DNA from: Ectocarpus siliculosus
Lineage: Eukaryota > Sar > Phaeophyceae > Ectocarpales > Ectocarpaceae
DNA: 64,000 bases
Direction: 5' to 3'
Assembly: GCA_000310025.1 (NCBI GenBank)
Contig: FN648499.1
Coordinates: 115,731 to 179,730, forward strand
This document shows, piece by piece, positions 10,661-22,160 of the stretch. Below the pieces are notes generated by a model. The model was not told the origin of the DNA, made no database searches, and saw nothing but the letters and a program-made list of their open reading frames with translations. Within the stretch, counting starts at the first letter, position 1; each line of letters starts with the position of its first letter. A program made the position numbers and the translations under genes.

Positions 10661-11431
10661 CTAATCGACCCCAAAACACTTCCTTGACTGCAAGTTCACC
10701 ACAAAGTCACGGTGCAACGCAAAAGACTCCTTGCTAATAGCCTTCGTCAAGAAGTCTGCATGCTGGAATTGCGTCGGCACATGAGTAATTGAAATCTCCT
10801 TCCTCTCTACCAGCTCCCTGATAAAGTGATGCCGTACATCGATGTGCTTCGAGTTGGAGTTCGTGATCGGGTTGTGCGCAATCTGAATCGCTCCCTGATT
10901 ATCCTCGAACACCGGGATGCACGGCATACCCGCATCTGGCAACATAAAACGCCACACCTGCCTTAAGAACAACACTTCCTTCAAGACGTCGGCAATTGCC
11001 ACATACTCTGCTTCCGTGGTGGAAAGGGTGACGCATTTCTGCGTTCGGGAAAACCAAGTCACACCCCCACACACACACGTCACTAGCCCCCCTGATACAG
11101 ACCTCCGGTCTGCCGCCTTGCTTGCATAGTCGGCATCGACAAACACCTGCATGCTCATACCTGTCACGACGCCCCTCTCAAATGTAATCCCCATCCAACT
11201 CGTCCTGCGTACGTACCCTAAAATACCGAGTGCTGCCTTCCAGTGCACCATCTTGAGAGACGCGCAATACCGCGCTACTGCTCGAATTGCATTCGCGATG
11301 TCCGCCCTTGTTTGAGTGGCCAACCACATCAGGGATCCTACCAACTCGCGAAAAGGGACGTCAGCCCTCGCTTCATTCACGTCAAAGTCGGTGAGCTTAA
11401 CGCTAACCGGCAGAGGCAACTCTGCCCCCAC
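10661..11431 (-). CDS. Copia B RNase H / end of reverse transcriptase
   Basis: This 256-residue frame carries the C-terminal part of the copia RT and the RNase H domain. LVGSLMWLATQTRADI is the typical RT thumb segment. RNase H has the first Asp in VFVDADYAS, the second acidic position in TEAEYVA and the third in FEDNQGA. The KHIDVRHHFIRE motif that ends most copia polyproteins is also present. RNase H removes the RNA strand during cDNA synthesis. Confidence 0.9.
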   Translation of the reverse strand: MGAELPLPVSVKLTDFDVNEARADVPFRELVGSLMWLATQTRADIANAIRAVARYCASLKMVHWKAALGILGYVRRTSWMGITFERGVVTGMSMQVFVDADYASKAADRRSVSGGLVTCVCGGVTWFSRTQKCVTLSTTEAEYVAIADVLKEVLFLRQVWRFMLPDAGMPCIPVFEDNQGAIQIAHNPITNSNSKHIDVRHHFIRELVERKEISITHVPTQFQHADFLTKAISKESFALHRDFVVNLQSRKCFGVD

Positions 11432-11913
11432 TCAACGCCATACTCTGCAGCCAACTCTTCGGCGCACTTCTGTTGTGAAATCTTCAGCAGCCCCCTCTCT
11501 ACGTCTCTCTCGTAAAAGCACGCGGAGTACCACCTCAACTCTCCGAGGTTCTTCACGGGGACCATCTCGTTGAGATCCCTGCCAAACTTGTCACACCTCT
11601 CCTTCTGCCCTACGGCAAAAATGTCATCCACGTGGACCACGATGATCATGATCACACGTCCCTCCTCCATCAATCGAAAAACACATGCATCCGCCAGACA
11701 CTGCAAAAAAACTAAAATTAACAAACACCTCGTCAGGTGCGCATGCCAATGTCGTGATGCCTGCTTCAAACCATACAGACTCTTGCATAGCTTCACGATC
11801 AGGCCAGACAACCTACCACAACCCTGCGGTAAGCGCATGAAAACATCCTCATCAAGCTCAGACTGCACAAAAGCCTGCTGAATATCGAAATGGCAAGTCA
11901 AGATTCTGCTCAC
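11377..11913 (-). pseudogene. Copia B reverse transcriptase (central part)
   Basis: RVT_2-type reverse transcriptase fragment. It has the first catalytic Asp in FDIQQAFVQ, then LCKSLYGLKQASRHW, and the catalytic VHVDDIFAV where yeast-like copia RTs have YVDD. It overlaps the RNase H frame by 55 bp in another frame. The sequence upstream (11914-12250) shows RT residues in broken frames. Confidence 0.85.
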
Positions 11914-12103
11914 ATGCTAATGCTGCCAACAAGCGCACACTAGACACTGATACGGTGGGTGCAAACAATTCTCCAAAATTAATCGAAGCCCTCTGCATGT
12001 CCCCCCGTGCTACAAGTCTTGCCTTGAATTTTGTCGGCCATCCGTACTCGTCTGCTTTACAGTTGAATACCCACTTGGCATTGATGGCGTTCTCTACTGG
12101 TTG

Positions 12104-13495
12104 CTACACCGGACTAAAAGTTCCTGCATCCAGCAAACCGAAACACTCTCGACCGACTGCATCATCCCACAACTCTAAATGTTGAGACCGCATGGCCTCC
12201 TTCAACGTTTTCGGCACTCGGAGGTCGCTGGCGATCCAGTGAGGAAGGTCCGGCATCTTGTCAGGAGGACGCTCGGCGCGAAGAGCATCGTCCACGTCCT
12301 CGCGGGTGGCGAACATCGAGGCGAAGATGTGCGGTCTCCTCCCCCCCCGGGAATCCACGCGCCCCCCAGCTCCCACTGCCCCCCCGCTCTCACGGCCTCC
12401 AAAGCTCGGATCCGGCGGCGGCGGAGGCGGTGGGTCACACCGTCCTTGGTCGACGGCCTCGCGGGTGGCCAGCGACGAGATGAGGGAGTCCTTGTCCATC
12501 ATCGCTAACAGTCCAAGGCGGTGGTGGAGAGCGGCGCCGCCACCTGACCCTAACCGCACTCCATCGCCGCGCGTGCGGCCGTGGACCCTCGTTTCCTCCC
12601 GTCCCAACTCCTTGACGGCTCGTTTCGAGAGCGGCGGGTGCGGAGGAGCGGGGGCGGCGGCGCTGGCGGGCTGCGGCGGCAGGCCCGGGGGCGAACGGGG
12701 CGGCGTGGCTGCGGTCGACGGTGGGGCTGATGATGGGGCGTCGGAGATCGGCGACGGGGCTGATGATCCTGTGAAGATCGGCGGAGAAGCGGGCGGCAGC
12801 GGTGCGGTGGTCGCTGGTGCAGGCGGGGTGTACCTGTACGTCCTGGATAGCGGGGGCGGCGGCGGTGCGGCATCCGCCGCAGGTACGGCCGCGGCCGGCA
12901 AGGGCGCCGCGGTGACCGAAGAACCCCCCCCGATGCCCGGCACCGGGGCCGGCGCTCCTGCCCGGCGGTTGACCCACACGACGTTGTTGGTGAGGGCGAG
13001 GCGACCGGTGTCAGCGTGAAGAACGACAGCGGTAGACGTCGAGTGGTTGTTGGCGCCGTGCAGGTAGAAGCACCGCGCGGATTGGACGTCCGCCTTGGTA
13101 GCCCGCTTCACGCGCATCATCCCTCCTGGAAAACAGGGACGACGGTGAGGGGCGGTTTCCGGCCGAAGAACGCCTCGAACGGCGACACCCAGCCCAGGTT
13201 GGCCTTCGTCACCGAGCGGTTGAAGCAGGCGGATGCCCACAGCGCCGACGCGAGCCACAGGCGGTGTCCGTTGACGCCGACGTTGGGGATGGAGGAGAGG
13301 TCGACGTGGCCCATGGCGAGGATGTGGCGGCGCGCGGCGTGGCCCCCCTTCATGGCGCGCCATATGGCGCTCTCGACCACCGCGTTTTGCTTGGGGGTGT
13401 CGGGGGCGGTGTACTCGCGCCGAATGGCAGCAGCGTCGCAGAACGAGGTGAACGCGGAGCCGGTGAACTCGCCGCCGTTGTCCATGCGGAAACAA
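12104..13495 (-). CDS. Copia B integrase C-terminal region, linker and RT start
   Basis: A 463-residue frame with little similarity at first, because the integrase core is in neighbouring frames. A recognisable integrase tail follows (ARCFYLHGANNHST, then VVWVNRRAG). A proline/alanine/serine-rich linker comes next, then the RT start (LPHWIASDLRVPKTLKEA). The linker is very GC-rich (plus-strand 12390-12960), unlike the flanks. Confidence 0.65.
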   Translation of the reverse strand: MFPHGQRRRVHRLRVHLVLRRCCHSARVHRPRHPQAKRGGRERHMARHEGGPRRAPPHPRHGPRRPLLHPQRRRQRTPPVARVGAVGIRLLQPLGDEGQPGLGVAVRGVLRPETAPHRRPCFPGGMMRVKRATKADVQSARCFYLHGANNHSTSTAVVLHADTGRLALTNNVVWVNRRAGAPAPVPGIGGGSSVTAAPLPAAAVPAADAAPPPPPLSRTYRYTPPAPATTAPLPPASPPIFTGSSAPSPISDAPSSAPPSTAATPPRSPPGLPPQPASAAAPAPPHPPLSKRAVKELGREETRVHGRTRGDGVRLGSGGGAALHHRLGLLAMMDKDSLISSLATREAVDQGRCDPPPPPPPDPSFGGRESGGAVGAGGRVDSRGGRRPHIFASMFATREDVDDALRAERPPDKMPDLPHWIASDLRVPKTLKEAMRSQHLELWDDAVGRECFGLLDAGTFSPV

Positions 13496-13769
13496 CCCGG
13501 AGTGCCATGCCGTTCATGTCGGGGAGGAACCTCTGCACGAACTTCAGGGTGTCGCTCTTCGCCCGCATCCCGTACCCCCGTTGCCACCGCGATGCGCTGT
13601 CCACGAACATGATCAGGTACCGGGAGCCGTCCAACGCGTCAGAGAACGGGCCCGTGAGGTCGATGTGGATTTTGCCGAACGGTACCGCCGCGCGGGTGCC
13701 ACGCCGCGGCACCGGGGCCCGCCTACCCTTCGCTTCCACGCAGCCCACACACGGCTGCATCTCCCCCAC
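13117..13769 (-). pseudogene. Copia B integrase core (two overlapping frames)
   Basis: The integrase core is split by a frameshift near 13500. The upstream frame (13350-13769) has the zinc-finger end CVGCVEAK and the first catalytic Asp in HIDLTGPFSD. The downstream frame (13117-13587) has the second Asp in RMDNGGEF and the catalytic-Glu region in PKQNAVVES. As written it is broken. Confidence 0.8.
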
Positions 13770-15039
13770 CTATCGTACGCCCTGCTGCTTGGCCGTTTCA
13801 CGCATCAAGAATTCGTTGACATGGCCGGTGGAGGCATGGAACAAATTAATATCGATGGTGGGCGTGGATTTTCCTATCGAAAATGGGGAAGCACCGGGGG
13901 CGATAAGCGCCAAGGCATGCGAGAGGGAGCGGGGAACGACGGTTTGTTGCTCATTGCATCCAGCAACAAAACCTTTCAGGCACTCCAAGTAATCATTCAT
14001 CACCGGAAACGCGGGGGGAGTGGTGGTTGCGGAATCGCAAACATCAAGGGCATCTGGAAAAAAATCACCCTGTGGGACCGAGTCTTTTCCATCCATCAAG
14101 CCAACATCAAGGAACAAGCTCATATCCATGAGAGGCAATTGGTCCTGGGGGATGAGGGGGTTGATCACAACTTCACGAAAATCACTCGGGTCAACGACGG
14201 AGGGAGAAACAATCTCAGACGATGCTACGGCAGCCGTAATTACAGGCTTGAAGTCGGCAATAGTCGTTGGCACTACATCTACGTCGATGGGCGGGAATGC
14301 ACAACGCGGAAGCACTACACCGGCAGTGGCACCACCGGCGGACTGGAAGCTCGGATTCGCACTCGAACTCGAAGGTACAACACACCGGCAGTGGCACCAC
14401 CGGCGGACTGGAAGCTCGGACTCGCAGGTGTGCCCGCTCCTGTGTTTGGGGGGAAAGGGGGGTTCGCCACAACAAGGCCTGTTCCAACGCTAGGCGAGGG
14501 AGCTTGGGGAGACACACGAGGGAGGGCATTGGGACCGAAGGTCACAGCACTACCGGTATACGTGGGAGGCAAGCGAGTGGCCCAAAGAGAACATCCTACA
14601 TCGGAGTAGGCAAAGGAAAGCTGGCCATTGAAAAGATGCACGCCATTCTCGTCCAAAGTAATTTTCTGCCTACGCTGCGTATGGTGCAGAGAAAACAGAT
14701 TGAACGTGATGCCGGGGACTACATACTATACACGTCCGACATCTGCACGCAAAAATCGGTCTCGCCCGAAGGGCCAGGCATGTGAAATGCCATGTTGATG
14801 CTACCAACACATTGCACGCGCAGATAGGCACAATTCCCTACTTGGATGAACTCTTATCCTGCTGGGATCGGCTTCATGTCGAACATGTTTTCGGTACTGC
14901 TGACAAACGTGTTGCTTGCGCCGCTGTCGGCCCAAAATTGCTCTCTACCAATCTGCGAAGGGCGACTCTGAACAGACAAAGCGAAACCACCACCATTCTC
15001 ACGCGCTACCACACTTGGAAAGATTTCGCCTTGTGACAC
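13770..15039 (-). pseudogene. Copia B protease and GAG-pre-integrase region
   Basis: The protease active site FWADSGASNTFV lies in the frame 14854-15039. The pre-integrase motif LFHASTGHVNEFL lies at the end of the frame 13770-14315. Between them (about 14315-14440) is a direct repeat of about 60 bp encoding a Pro/Ala-rich stretch. Frames change at least twice. Confidence 0.65.
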
Positions 15040-15329
15040 AAAACGTGTCTTGAGGAAGTGAAGATGCCCAGGGGATCCGGCTGCGTCGGGAGGAGACGAA
15101 TGGTACGGGGCATGGGTCTAGCGCTGCTGCTGCTGCTGGAACGACGGCGGTGGCGGAGGCTGCGGCGGTGGCTGCTGCTGCTGGTAGTACGGTGTCGGAG
15201 GAGGGTAGTACGGCTGCTGCTGGTAGCTGTAGTCTGGCGACGGTTGCGGATACTGTGGCGGCTACTCCCACCCCCCGTACTCGGTGCCATACGCGGGCCC
15301 CCCATGGGGCGCAGCACCATACGTTTGAC

Positions 15330-16763
15330 TCACATTTTCATGCCCGTGCGCTGGCCGCCACTGCTGCTGCGGTGTGCGGGGGGGAGCTGGATGTTCGTGA
15401 TGCTGCGGTCCTCCGTAGCCGCCGTGAGGTCCGTGCTGGGGCCCACCACCCCAGCCCCCCCCACTGCGGCTCGGCTGCTGTGGCGGCGGTCCCCGAGGTT
15501 GCTGTTATTGGGGCTGCTGCTGTTGCTGTTGCTGTTGCTGAGGCTGTTGCTGAGGCTGTTGTTGCTTGGGCTGCTGCTTCTTCCGTTGGCGACGCTGGGT
15601 GTAGCACTCGCTGTTGGTGTGCGACGAGTACGGATGATAGTCGCAGCGCTTGTCTCCGTCCGCCCCGTTGTTGCTGCTCCGACCGCCTCCATTGCCGTCC
15701 TGACCCCCGCCGTTCCCACTGGACCCATTTTGGACACGTCCGTCGCCCCGGTTCCCACCGGCAGCGACGAAAGCGTGCCCCGCGCCATTCTGCGGCTCCC
15801 CCTCCCGTGCGGTCACCATATCCTGATGGGCATCTTTCACGACCTTTTCAAGGTGCTGACGGGTTAAATTGGGGGGCAGAAGGGCACGCAGCATGGCTTT
15901 CTCCATCTTTTACTCTGAAGACAAGTTGTACGCAACGTGCAAATTGGCATCATCGTCGGGGTATGTGACGCCGTGTGAGGCTAACCTACTGCGCAAAACA
16001 GCAAATCTTCCGAAATATTCTTGCGGAGTTTCACCCACTCGCATTTTGATGGGATGGTATTCTGAAGTCAACCGTGTTTTCTCTGCTCTCGCCTGGGGTT
16101 CGTAGTATGCTAGAAATAACCCCACTGGGACTACCATCAGCGATAATCTGGGTCAAGACAGGCATGTAGGTGATTGTCGTGATGATCAAATTCCACGCCG
16201 TGATCGCCTTTTCTACCGTTTCAGGCGAGTGCATCCTACGTAAGTCCTCCATGTCTACTCCTTCTAGCCCAACTGGAATTCTGCAGTCACTCAATACCAC
16301 TTCCCGGACTCCTTCTTGCGCAAACATCGCAGTCATATTCGATCGAAAAATCAAAAACTTTGCCTGCTTATCCTCCCCGAATCACACCATCCCACGGCGC
16401 TAGGCGCTTAACCTCAGTCATCCTAAGAGTCGCTGCGCTACTTGGTACTCTACCCATGTCTCCGGGTGACATCTGAAGACGGCTGGTCAGGGCGTCGGCG
16501 AGAGTGCGGGCGATGTCGTCTGTGGACGGGTCGGGCGATGGTCGCCCCGCATGTTGCTGGTGGCGTGTCTCGTGGTCGTTCCCGCTCCGGACGTGATCTG
16601 TCCTCTGCTGCTGCTCGTCTTGTTCCCTTGTAATCTCGGCCAGTCTTGCTGCTACCCTCTGGTTGACCAAGTCGTTGATCCGGGCGTCCTCCTCTGCTAG
16701 CCGGGCGCTCACTCGATCTTGCTCGGTGTCGCTCATCGGTGGCTGCTGCTGATCGCTGCAAAG
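15330..16763 (-). pseudogene. Copia B Gag
   Basis: Gag spread over several frames. The N-terminus (16368-16736) starts MSDTEQDRVSARLAEEDARI, charged and probably coiled-coil. The core is in 15910-16354, with HPIKMRVGETPQEYFGR typical of copia Gag. The C-terminal part (15505-15906) has a CDYHPYSSHTNSEC motif of CX2HX4HX4C form and a long Gln-rich tract from CAG/CAA codons. Frameshifts separate the parts. Confidence 0.65.
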
Positions 16764-16822
16764 CGATGTAACTCCAAACTAAGCTCGACGCGAATTCGTT
16801 GACGACGTGTCATAGGCTAGCG

Positions 16823-17153
16823 TGATCGATAATTCGGGTGGCTCAGTTCTTTGTGTTGGGAGTGTAGAGCAGCTGGGCCATGACGGGCCGTGGTAGGGTA
16901 GGGACGTATAGGAAAACGTGTTGTAAAACGTATAATGGTCATCGGGGGCGTGCTTCAGCTCGTCAATCGGTCACGGCATGGAGTCACGGGTCACGCTCAT
17001 CACGCTCAAAGTACCTAACGAATGTCCATGAATCTCCACCATTGCATCACACTCCCAAGGAAAATATGAAGAAACTTCCTGTTCCTCCGAACTCGTCACT
17101 ACATCAATACGTAAGATATCACCCACCATGCTATGCTACGGGTATATCTAATA
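16823..17153 (-). repeat. 5' LTR of copia B
   Basis: 331 bp, the partner of 10084-10414, followed outside by the AAACG target duplication (17154-17158). No clear TGG primer site follows it on the minus strand, so the element may use an internal tRNA segment or an altered site. Confidence 0.85.
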
Positions 17154-17158
17154 AAACG

Positions 17159-18700
17159 CTCGGTGTGCGTGCTTGGTGGGTTCGGCCACAGGACGGCGAT
17201 TGATTGTCCTTTTTCATCGAGATGGCGGCGGGTGAACTTTTTTTTTGACTAGTCGAAAGGGGCACGCCCGTGTTCGCACCTAGAACTCACCCATCTCTAC
17301 GCCTACACACCCAAGACTCGCTACGCCCAGAGAGCCACATATCACACCACCAGTGTCCTGATTATCTTACGCAATACCGGCCATCCACTGTGCAGTGTCG
17401 CTGTTGGTGTTAGGGTTATGTCTCGACGATGTGCGTTGGCCCGTTGGTGCATATTCATACGATATGCATACCACGTTCTGCGGATTTTTCAGACTGACCT
17501 CCGCACATGCGTGCACTTGTTGTGCACAAGTGCACTTATCCCATGGTGCCTGTGGTAACTACAGGCCCGTCAGTCATTCTCGCTGAAGAAACGAATGGAA
17601 ATGAGGGTGCAGCTTGTGACAGGGAAAGAAGCGTTGAAAAAGTACATGTACGCCCTTACCACAGTATCATGTATTTTTTCGATGGTAGACTTGTTCCCAT
17701 ACCGTTCCCGCGGGCAAGCAGTGTGGCGCGCGTACTCCCACCTGACTAATCCTGGGGTCTACGCGGCCTGCATAAACATTGCACACTGTACTTGCACGAC
17801 CTAATACACACTGTGTTCCAGTTTTCTGCTATTGTTTCGAAGCCTGTGCCTTCTCTGCCTACAGTCTACTGCTGTAGACCTGACCCGTGCCCGGTCGAAA
17901 ACAGTACTGAAAATTTGACGACGTTCACCCTGCGGTGCTGGTACGTCGTGCGCGACGAAGTGCGCGTGCAGTAGCGCCGGGATTTGTTGCTGCTATTTGC
18001 CGTGGGTGCATCTACAGTTGCTTACTGTCATTATCACAAATAAATGTACCACATGCACAACTCCATTTCGCGGACACAATACAGCATGTTTCCACCAAGC
18101 CGTTACAGAGCACCCGAGGTTGCGCCGCTTCCGGTGGAGTAGAACTGATCGCTGTTCCCGACGTATAGTTGGGGGCGGATGGAAATATGAAAGCCCGTCT
18201 TGTAACGAACTCGGGTGTCAATCAAAGCCGACGAGGGATGTTGGTCACCGCTTGTAAGCCTTCTGTCGAAAATATGTATATATGTATGAATGCAGCGCAG
18301 TCGACTATCCAGTATCCACGATCTAAATATGCAATTATAATACATGTATTAGGAAAGATAAATACAAACGAACACATACAATGCTGTTGACCCACATTTG
18401 TTACCAGCCTCGGCATAGCCCCGGGCGCTTGCATGGCAGCACGTGCGTGCCGCGTTGTTGAGCAACCCGTAGATGTCACTTCACAAGCTATCCTTATGTC
18501 GCCGCCGCTGCTCTGACAGCTTGTCAACTTTATCTTAGTTTCGCGCAGCGCAGGCGCTTGACAGTCCCGCGGCGGAACTGTGCCGGTGCGTCGGATCTCA
18601 TTTCCTCTAATCCACCGATACGTTGCAGACGTCCGTCCCCGTCAATATCTATCCTCTAGCTATGGACGGCGTCATATATCCCTGACTTTACATACTCAAA
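17159..18700. other. No gene supported
   Basis: About 1.5 kb with only short ORFs and no clear exon. The opening sequence should be the continuation of the locus left of copia B. Confidence 0.35.
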
Positions 18701-18747
18701 CATGCCATGAAATGTCTACCTTTTGTACACAACCACTTTAGCCATGT

Positions 18748-18996
18748 ATGGTCTACTCGTTCCGCGTTGGAGGTTCGGTAGCGCAGTCGCTTGACGGAAC
18801 GGCGATGGACGCTATCATGAAAATTGCCGGGTGGCGTACGGAGAGTGTAGCGAAGCGATATGTTGGCGCCACTACTAGTGTGGGGGCAACGGGTTCCAAG
18901 AGGATCCGGAGCGAGCTGTACGCAGACTCAAACGTGTTGCCGTTGTCGGCTGACTTCACATGCGATTTCTCTGCGTGTGCTCGCCGCGAAAAATAA
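18748..18996 (+). pseudogene. Tyrosine recombinase, C-terminal fragment
   Basis: An 82-residue frame resembling the C-terminal catalytic part of tyrosine recombinases from DIRS/Crypton-like elements. YSFRVGGSVAQSL holds the second catalytic Arg, with Tyr where His is usual. IMKIAGWRTES holds the conserved Trp in the His/Trp position, and AKRYVG holds the nucleophilic Tyr. The N-terminal part is not recognisable upstream. It is a different subfamily from the recombinase at 31441-32683. Confidence 0.6.
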
Positions 18997-19101
18997 GAAA
19001 GTTTGGGTGGGCGAGACCTAGCTTAGAGGCGTGAGTGGTCAATAAATAAGATGTGACAGATCGGATAATTAACAAGAAAGTAATGGGCGGGACCACAGAC
19101 C

Positions 19102-19177
19102 GGCGCAGGAGGCCTCACCCAACCAAATCCAATACTTACATTGAATGATCTGGGTAAGGGATAAGAATACAACAGTA
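19102..19177 (+). repeat. 76-bp direct repeat, copy 1
   Basis: Starts GGCGCAGGAGGCCTC and ends ACAACAGTA. It is matched at 19445-19520, 343 bp downstream. Confidence 0.85.
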
Positions 19178-19444
19178 ATCTCGGATTTGAGACGCATCTA
19201 GATTTCGGAACGAAATCGAGAAGAGTCAGATATTCCAGAAAGGATGTTGGAAAATGACCCCACCTAGTTCAGTCCCCCTTTTCTCTCCCGAAATACGCCG
19301 GAGCAGAGAAGAAGGGGTATATTTGAGACCATCCCACCCGCCCTACACAATGCTTACTATATTCATGAACTTGCTGATCATTCAAACACTTTGGGCCTGG
19401 GTACACCCAGCCCAAAGGGTTACTTGTGGCGAGGCCCTCCTGCA

Positions 19445-19520
19445 GGCGCAGGAGGCCTCACCCAACCAAATCCAATACTTACATTGAATGATCTGGGTAA
19501 GGGATAAGAATACAACAGTA
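19445..19520 (+). repeat. 76-bp direct repeat, copy 2
   Basis: Partner of 19102-19177. The 267 bp between them show no ORF of note. It could be the trace of a small insertion or a recombined repeat. Confidence 0.85.
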
Positions 19521-19933
19521 TACATGTACATCAGAACTAACTGGTGCGTAGAACCGGACCGAGTGCCGGCATGCCGGCATACGGGTAGGCGGTCGGGTAG
19601 GCGGGTAATAAGAAGAACACGCAGCTTGCCCGACCCGGAGTGTTCCGATGCTTTCGCCTGTCTCGTGTTCCTGCTGCCGTGGCCCGGTCAAGCAAAGTGA
19701 CACATATAGAGCAACAGACTTGCGACACACACAATCAGGGTATCACGTTAATTCACCACCTCGTTTGGTTGTGTACCCCGGAGCAAGGTTGAAATTTTAA
19801 TTTTTACCATTTATTCAACGGCATGATGGTTGTTGAAGTTTGGCGTTGTTTTTCAACGGTCCCCTCACGTCCTTCATTGACTCTTCATTGCTTCATCAAC
19901 GCTCAAACCGCCCGCCCTGTGTCTCGGCCCCAG

Positions 19934-20719
19934 AAGTGGGTGCACCCGATGGCATTTTTACAATGATGAACTGTAGCGTGCCAGACCCGCCTCGCGGCGA
20001 AAAGATGATCATGACACACAACAACATGTTTGTGTATCTCGCCAACAACTCGACGGTGGTCCCGGGAGGGGAGATGGATGGAATGAACACCAACTTGCCA
20101 AGAGCGGAGTGTATTCAAGTCCTTGCGGCTTCGTTCGCTGAGGGTGTTAAAGAGACCACGACGATCTGTGCCCTGGCGGCGGCGTCTCCGGAGCAAGGCA
20201 CCGCTCGGAAGTATCTTGAGGGCACCAGTCGGGCGATCTCCGCTACCATCGACGAAGATCAAAAAGTGAGAGATATAATAAGAACCTGTAGTGCATGTAG
20301 CTGGTGCTGTTTTCGTTACATGTCCACTCGACCTGAGCAATACTCGCCATGTGACCGCACAACAACAATTCAGTCTCCTGCATCTGCGCGCCCTACGCCT
20401 AACTAACGATAAACGCACACACGTATACTGAAACACATTTTGCTTTGTACGAGCAATGTGTACGCAGCGTTCGATGCACTTTAGCGTTCCGTTAACGAAC
20501 AAAAAGTCGATATCTTCGCTTGTCACCCGCAGTTTTTCAACTGACCAGTAAACGCTGATTCCAAAATGTGTCCGTGCTGCTTGTCGGCTTTTGCTTGTGC
20601 TTGTGCAGCTCGGAAAGGAAACCCTCGAGGGTTTGCGCGGATTGCAGGGCGGCATCGAAGATCTCCTTCACGGCACATCCGAGCCGACTTGGGAACAGAG
20701 CTTGAAGGTGGCGATGTGG
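19934..20719 (+). CDS. Candidate host gene, two internal exons
   Basis: Exon 19934-20265 follows a good acceptor (CTCGGCCCCAG) and ends at a donor AAA/GTGAGAG. Exon 20609-20719 follows a strong pyrimidine-rich acceptor (TTGTGCTTGTGCAG) and ends TGG/GTGAGT. Both junctions are phase 0 and the joined frame stays open. The protein segment has MIMTHNNMFVYLANNS and IEDLLHGTSEPTWEQ stretches. I do not recognise the family. The first and last exons were not found; a copia element starts soon after and may interrupt the gene. Confidence 0.45.
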
Positions 20720-21316
20720 GTGAGTCTTGGGTGTTGCATGCATGATTTTGTGAAAGCTCTGTTTTGCGGACTTGAGCGTTCTCACGAGCGTTGACATGTC
20801 AGGCACAAGAGCACCCAAACGAATGGGTGGTCTTTCTGTGAGATTATGTGTACTTCCTCAAAAGAGCACCGAAACGGTTGGTCGTTGTTTGGGGTGCTCA
20901 GCAGGATACTGATCTACGGGGCCTCCGGGGGTTACGTGGATGATGTTTGTGTATGATGGACATGATACGTGCGGGGCCCCTCGTGCCTCCGCCGTGCATG
21001 CCACTCTCTAATCAACCAAAGGTCTTGAGTCAACCTTCTTTCTCTGTCGGCCTCTGACGGGCTACCGCACCCAAACACAATATATTGGGCCTGGTGTTGG
21101 TAGTGGGTATTGACGTCTGAGCTGTGTGAGCCGGGTCAACGGAGCGGTCGACACTTTTCTTCCATATTTCTTCTAGCAGGAATCGCGGCCAACGGGGGCG
21201 AGGACAGCAGCATTGTGTAGCTGGTGCGGTGGCCATTGCGGGGACCGGGACAGCAGGTTTTATAGCTGGGACAGTACTTCGAGGCTGCGACAGCAGGTTT
21301 AGGGTTTTAGTTAGAT

Positions 21317-21973
21317 ATGTCGGATGGTGGGGATACGGAGGATATTGCAGCTGTGCGCGCGAGGCTGGATGAGGCGCTGCGAGCTATAGAGGCTGCTAAG
21401 GCTGAGACGGCGGAGGTTCGGGCAGCACAGCAGCAGTCGGCGGGTGCACCTGCCGGCAGCCCAGGAGGCGACGGTCTAGTTGCTACTGGAGGGGCTCCAT
21501 CTGCATCGGTGGGGCCGACGGGGCCAGGTGGGGTGAGTCACGGTGGTGGTACTGGTGTGCCGGGTTTGCCTTTGGGAGGTACCATTGTCAGAACTCCTGT
21601 GCCTAGACTCCCGTCAAATTGCACCGCCGACGCTTTTCTTAGTTGGCGGAGACGGTTCCGAGTCTACGCGGACAACCATGATCTCCTGCATACCATCGCC
21701 GGCAGTGCTGAGGTTCCCCTTGTGAGTTGTCAAGACGTCGGATACCTGACTCGCCAGTTCGGCTCAAAGCTTGTTGGTGAGCACAAGAGGATGTGGGGTT
21801 TTATCTTGGAGGCAGCGGTGGGGGCCCCATTTGAGAACACCCTGTACTCTTGCCATTCCGTGGCCGATGCGTGGAGGATGATGGAGGATTGGTTTTTGCC
21901 GAACCACCCAGCTCCAGCCGATTGTCAGCTTCTTGTCGCCGAGCTTGACAACATCACAATGAATGAAGGATGA
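21317..21973 (+). CDS. Copia C Gag, N-terminal part
   Basis: A 218-residue frame with a charged Ala/Glu-rich start, a Gly/Pro-rich linker and a copia Gag core (FLSWRRRFRVYADNH, then DAWRMMEDWFLPNHP). It stops at 21973. The Gag reading continues in another frame (DPKVFFSRVAQLETK, from about 21974) and meets a stop before rejoining the ORF at 22161. An upstream LTR was not identified. Confidence 0.75.
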   Translation: MSDGGDTEDIAAVRARLDEALRAIEAAKAETAEVRAAQQQSAGAPAGSPGGDGLVATGGAPSASVGPTGPGGVSHGGGTGVPGLPLGGTIVRTPVPRLPSNCTADAFLSWRRRFRVYADNHDLLHTIAGSAEVPLVSCQDVGYLTRQFGSKLVGEHKRMWGFILEAAVGAPFENTLYSCHSVADAWRMMEDWFLPNHPAPADCQLLVAELDNITMNEG

Positions 21974-22160
21974 TGAGGACCCCAAGGTGTTCTTCTCGCG
22001 CGTTGCACAGCTTGAGACCAAGTTGCGGGCTGTGGGCATTGTCAAGAGTGAGCTGGAGGTTGTGCAGATTCTCATCCGTCAACTCCCTGCACGCTAGGAT
22101 GTCGAGAAGCGCAGTAGCCTTTCCAAGCGTGATCTAACCCGCGCTGAGCTGCAGGACGTC

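Larger units (their letters stand above)
10084..17153 (-). mobile_element. Ty1/copia element B (full length, mutated)
   Basis: A complete 7.07-kb minus-strand copia element bounded by 331-bp LTRs and an AAACG duplication. The order on the minus strand is gag, protease, integrase, reverse transcriptase, RNase H. Several frameshifts and stops break the polyprotein, so it is probably dead despite similar LTRs. It sits in sequence just downstream of copia A. Confidence 0.9.

Noticed and set aside
12258-13019. 253-codon Gly/Ala/Arg-rich plus-strand ORF
   Set aside because: Antisense to the copia B integrase-RT linker; its composition follows GC-rich codons.
20800-21316. 5' LTR of copia C
   Set aside because: No second copy of any segment was found, and a TTGGGCCTGG-type primer site was not convincing.
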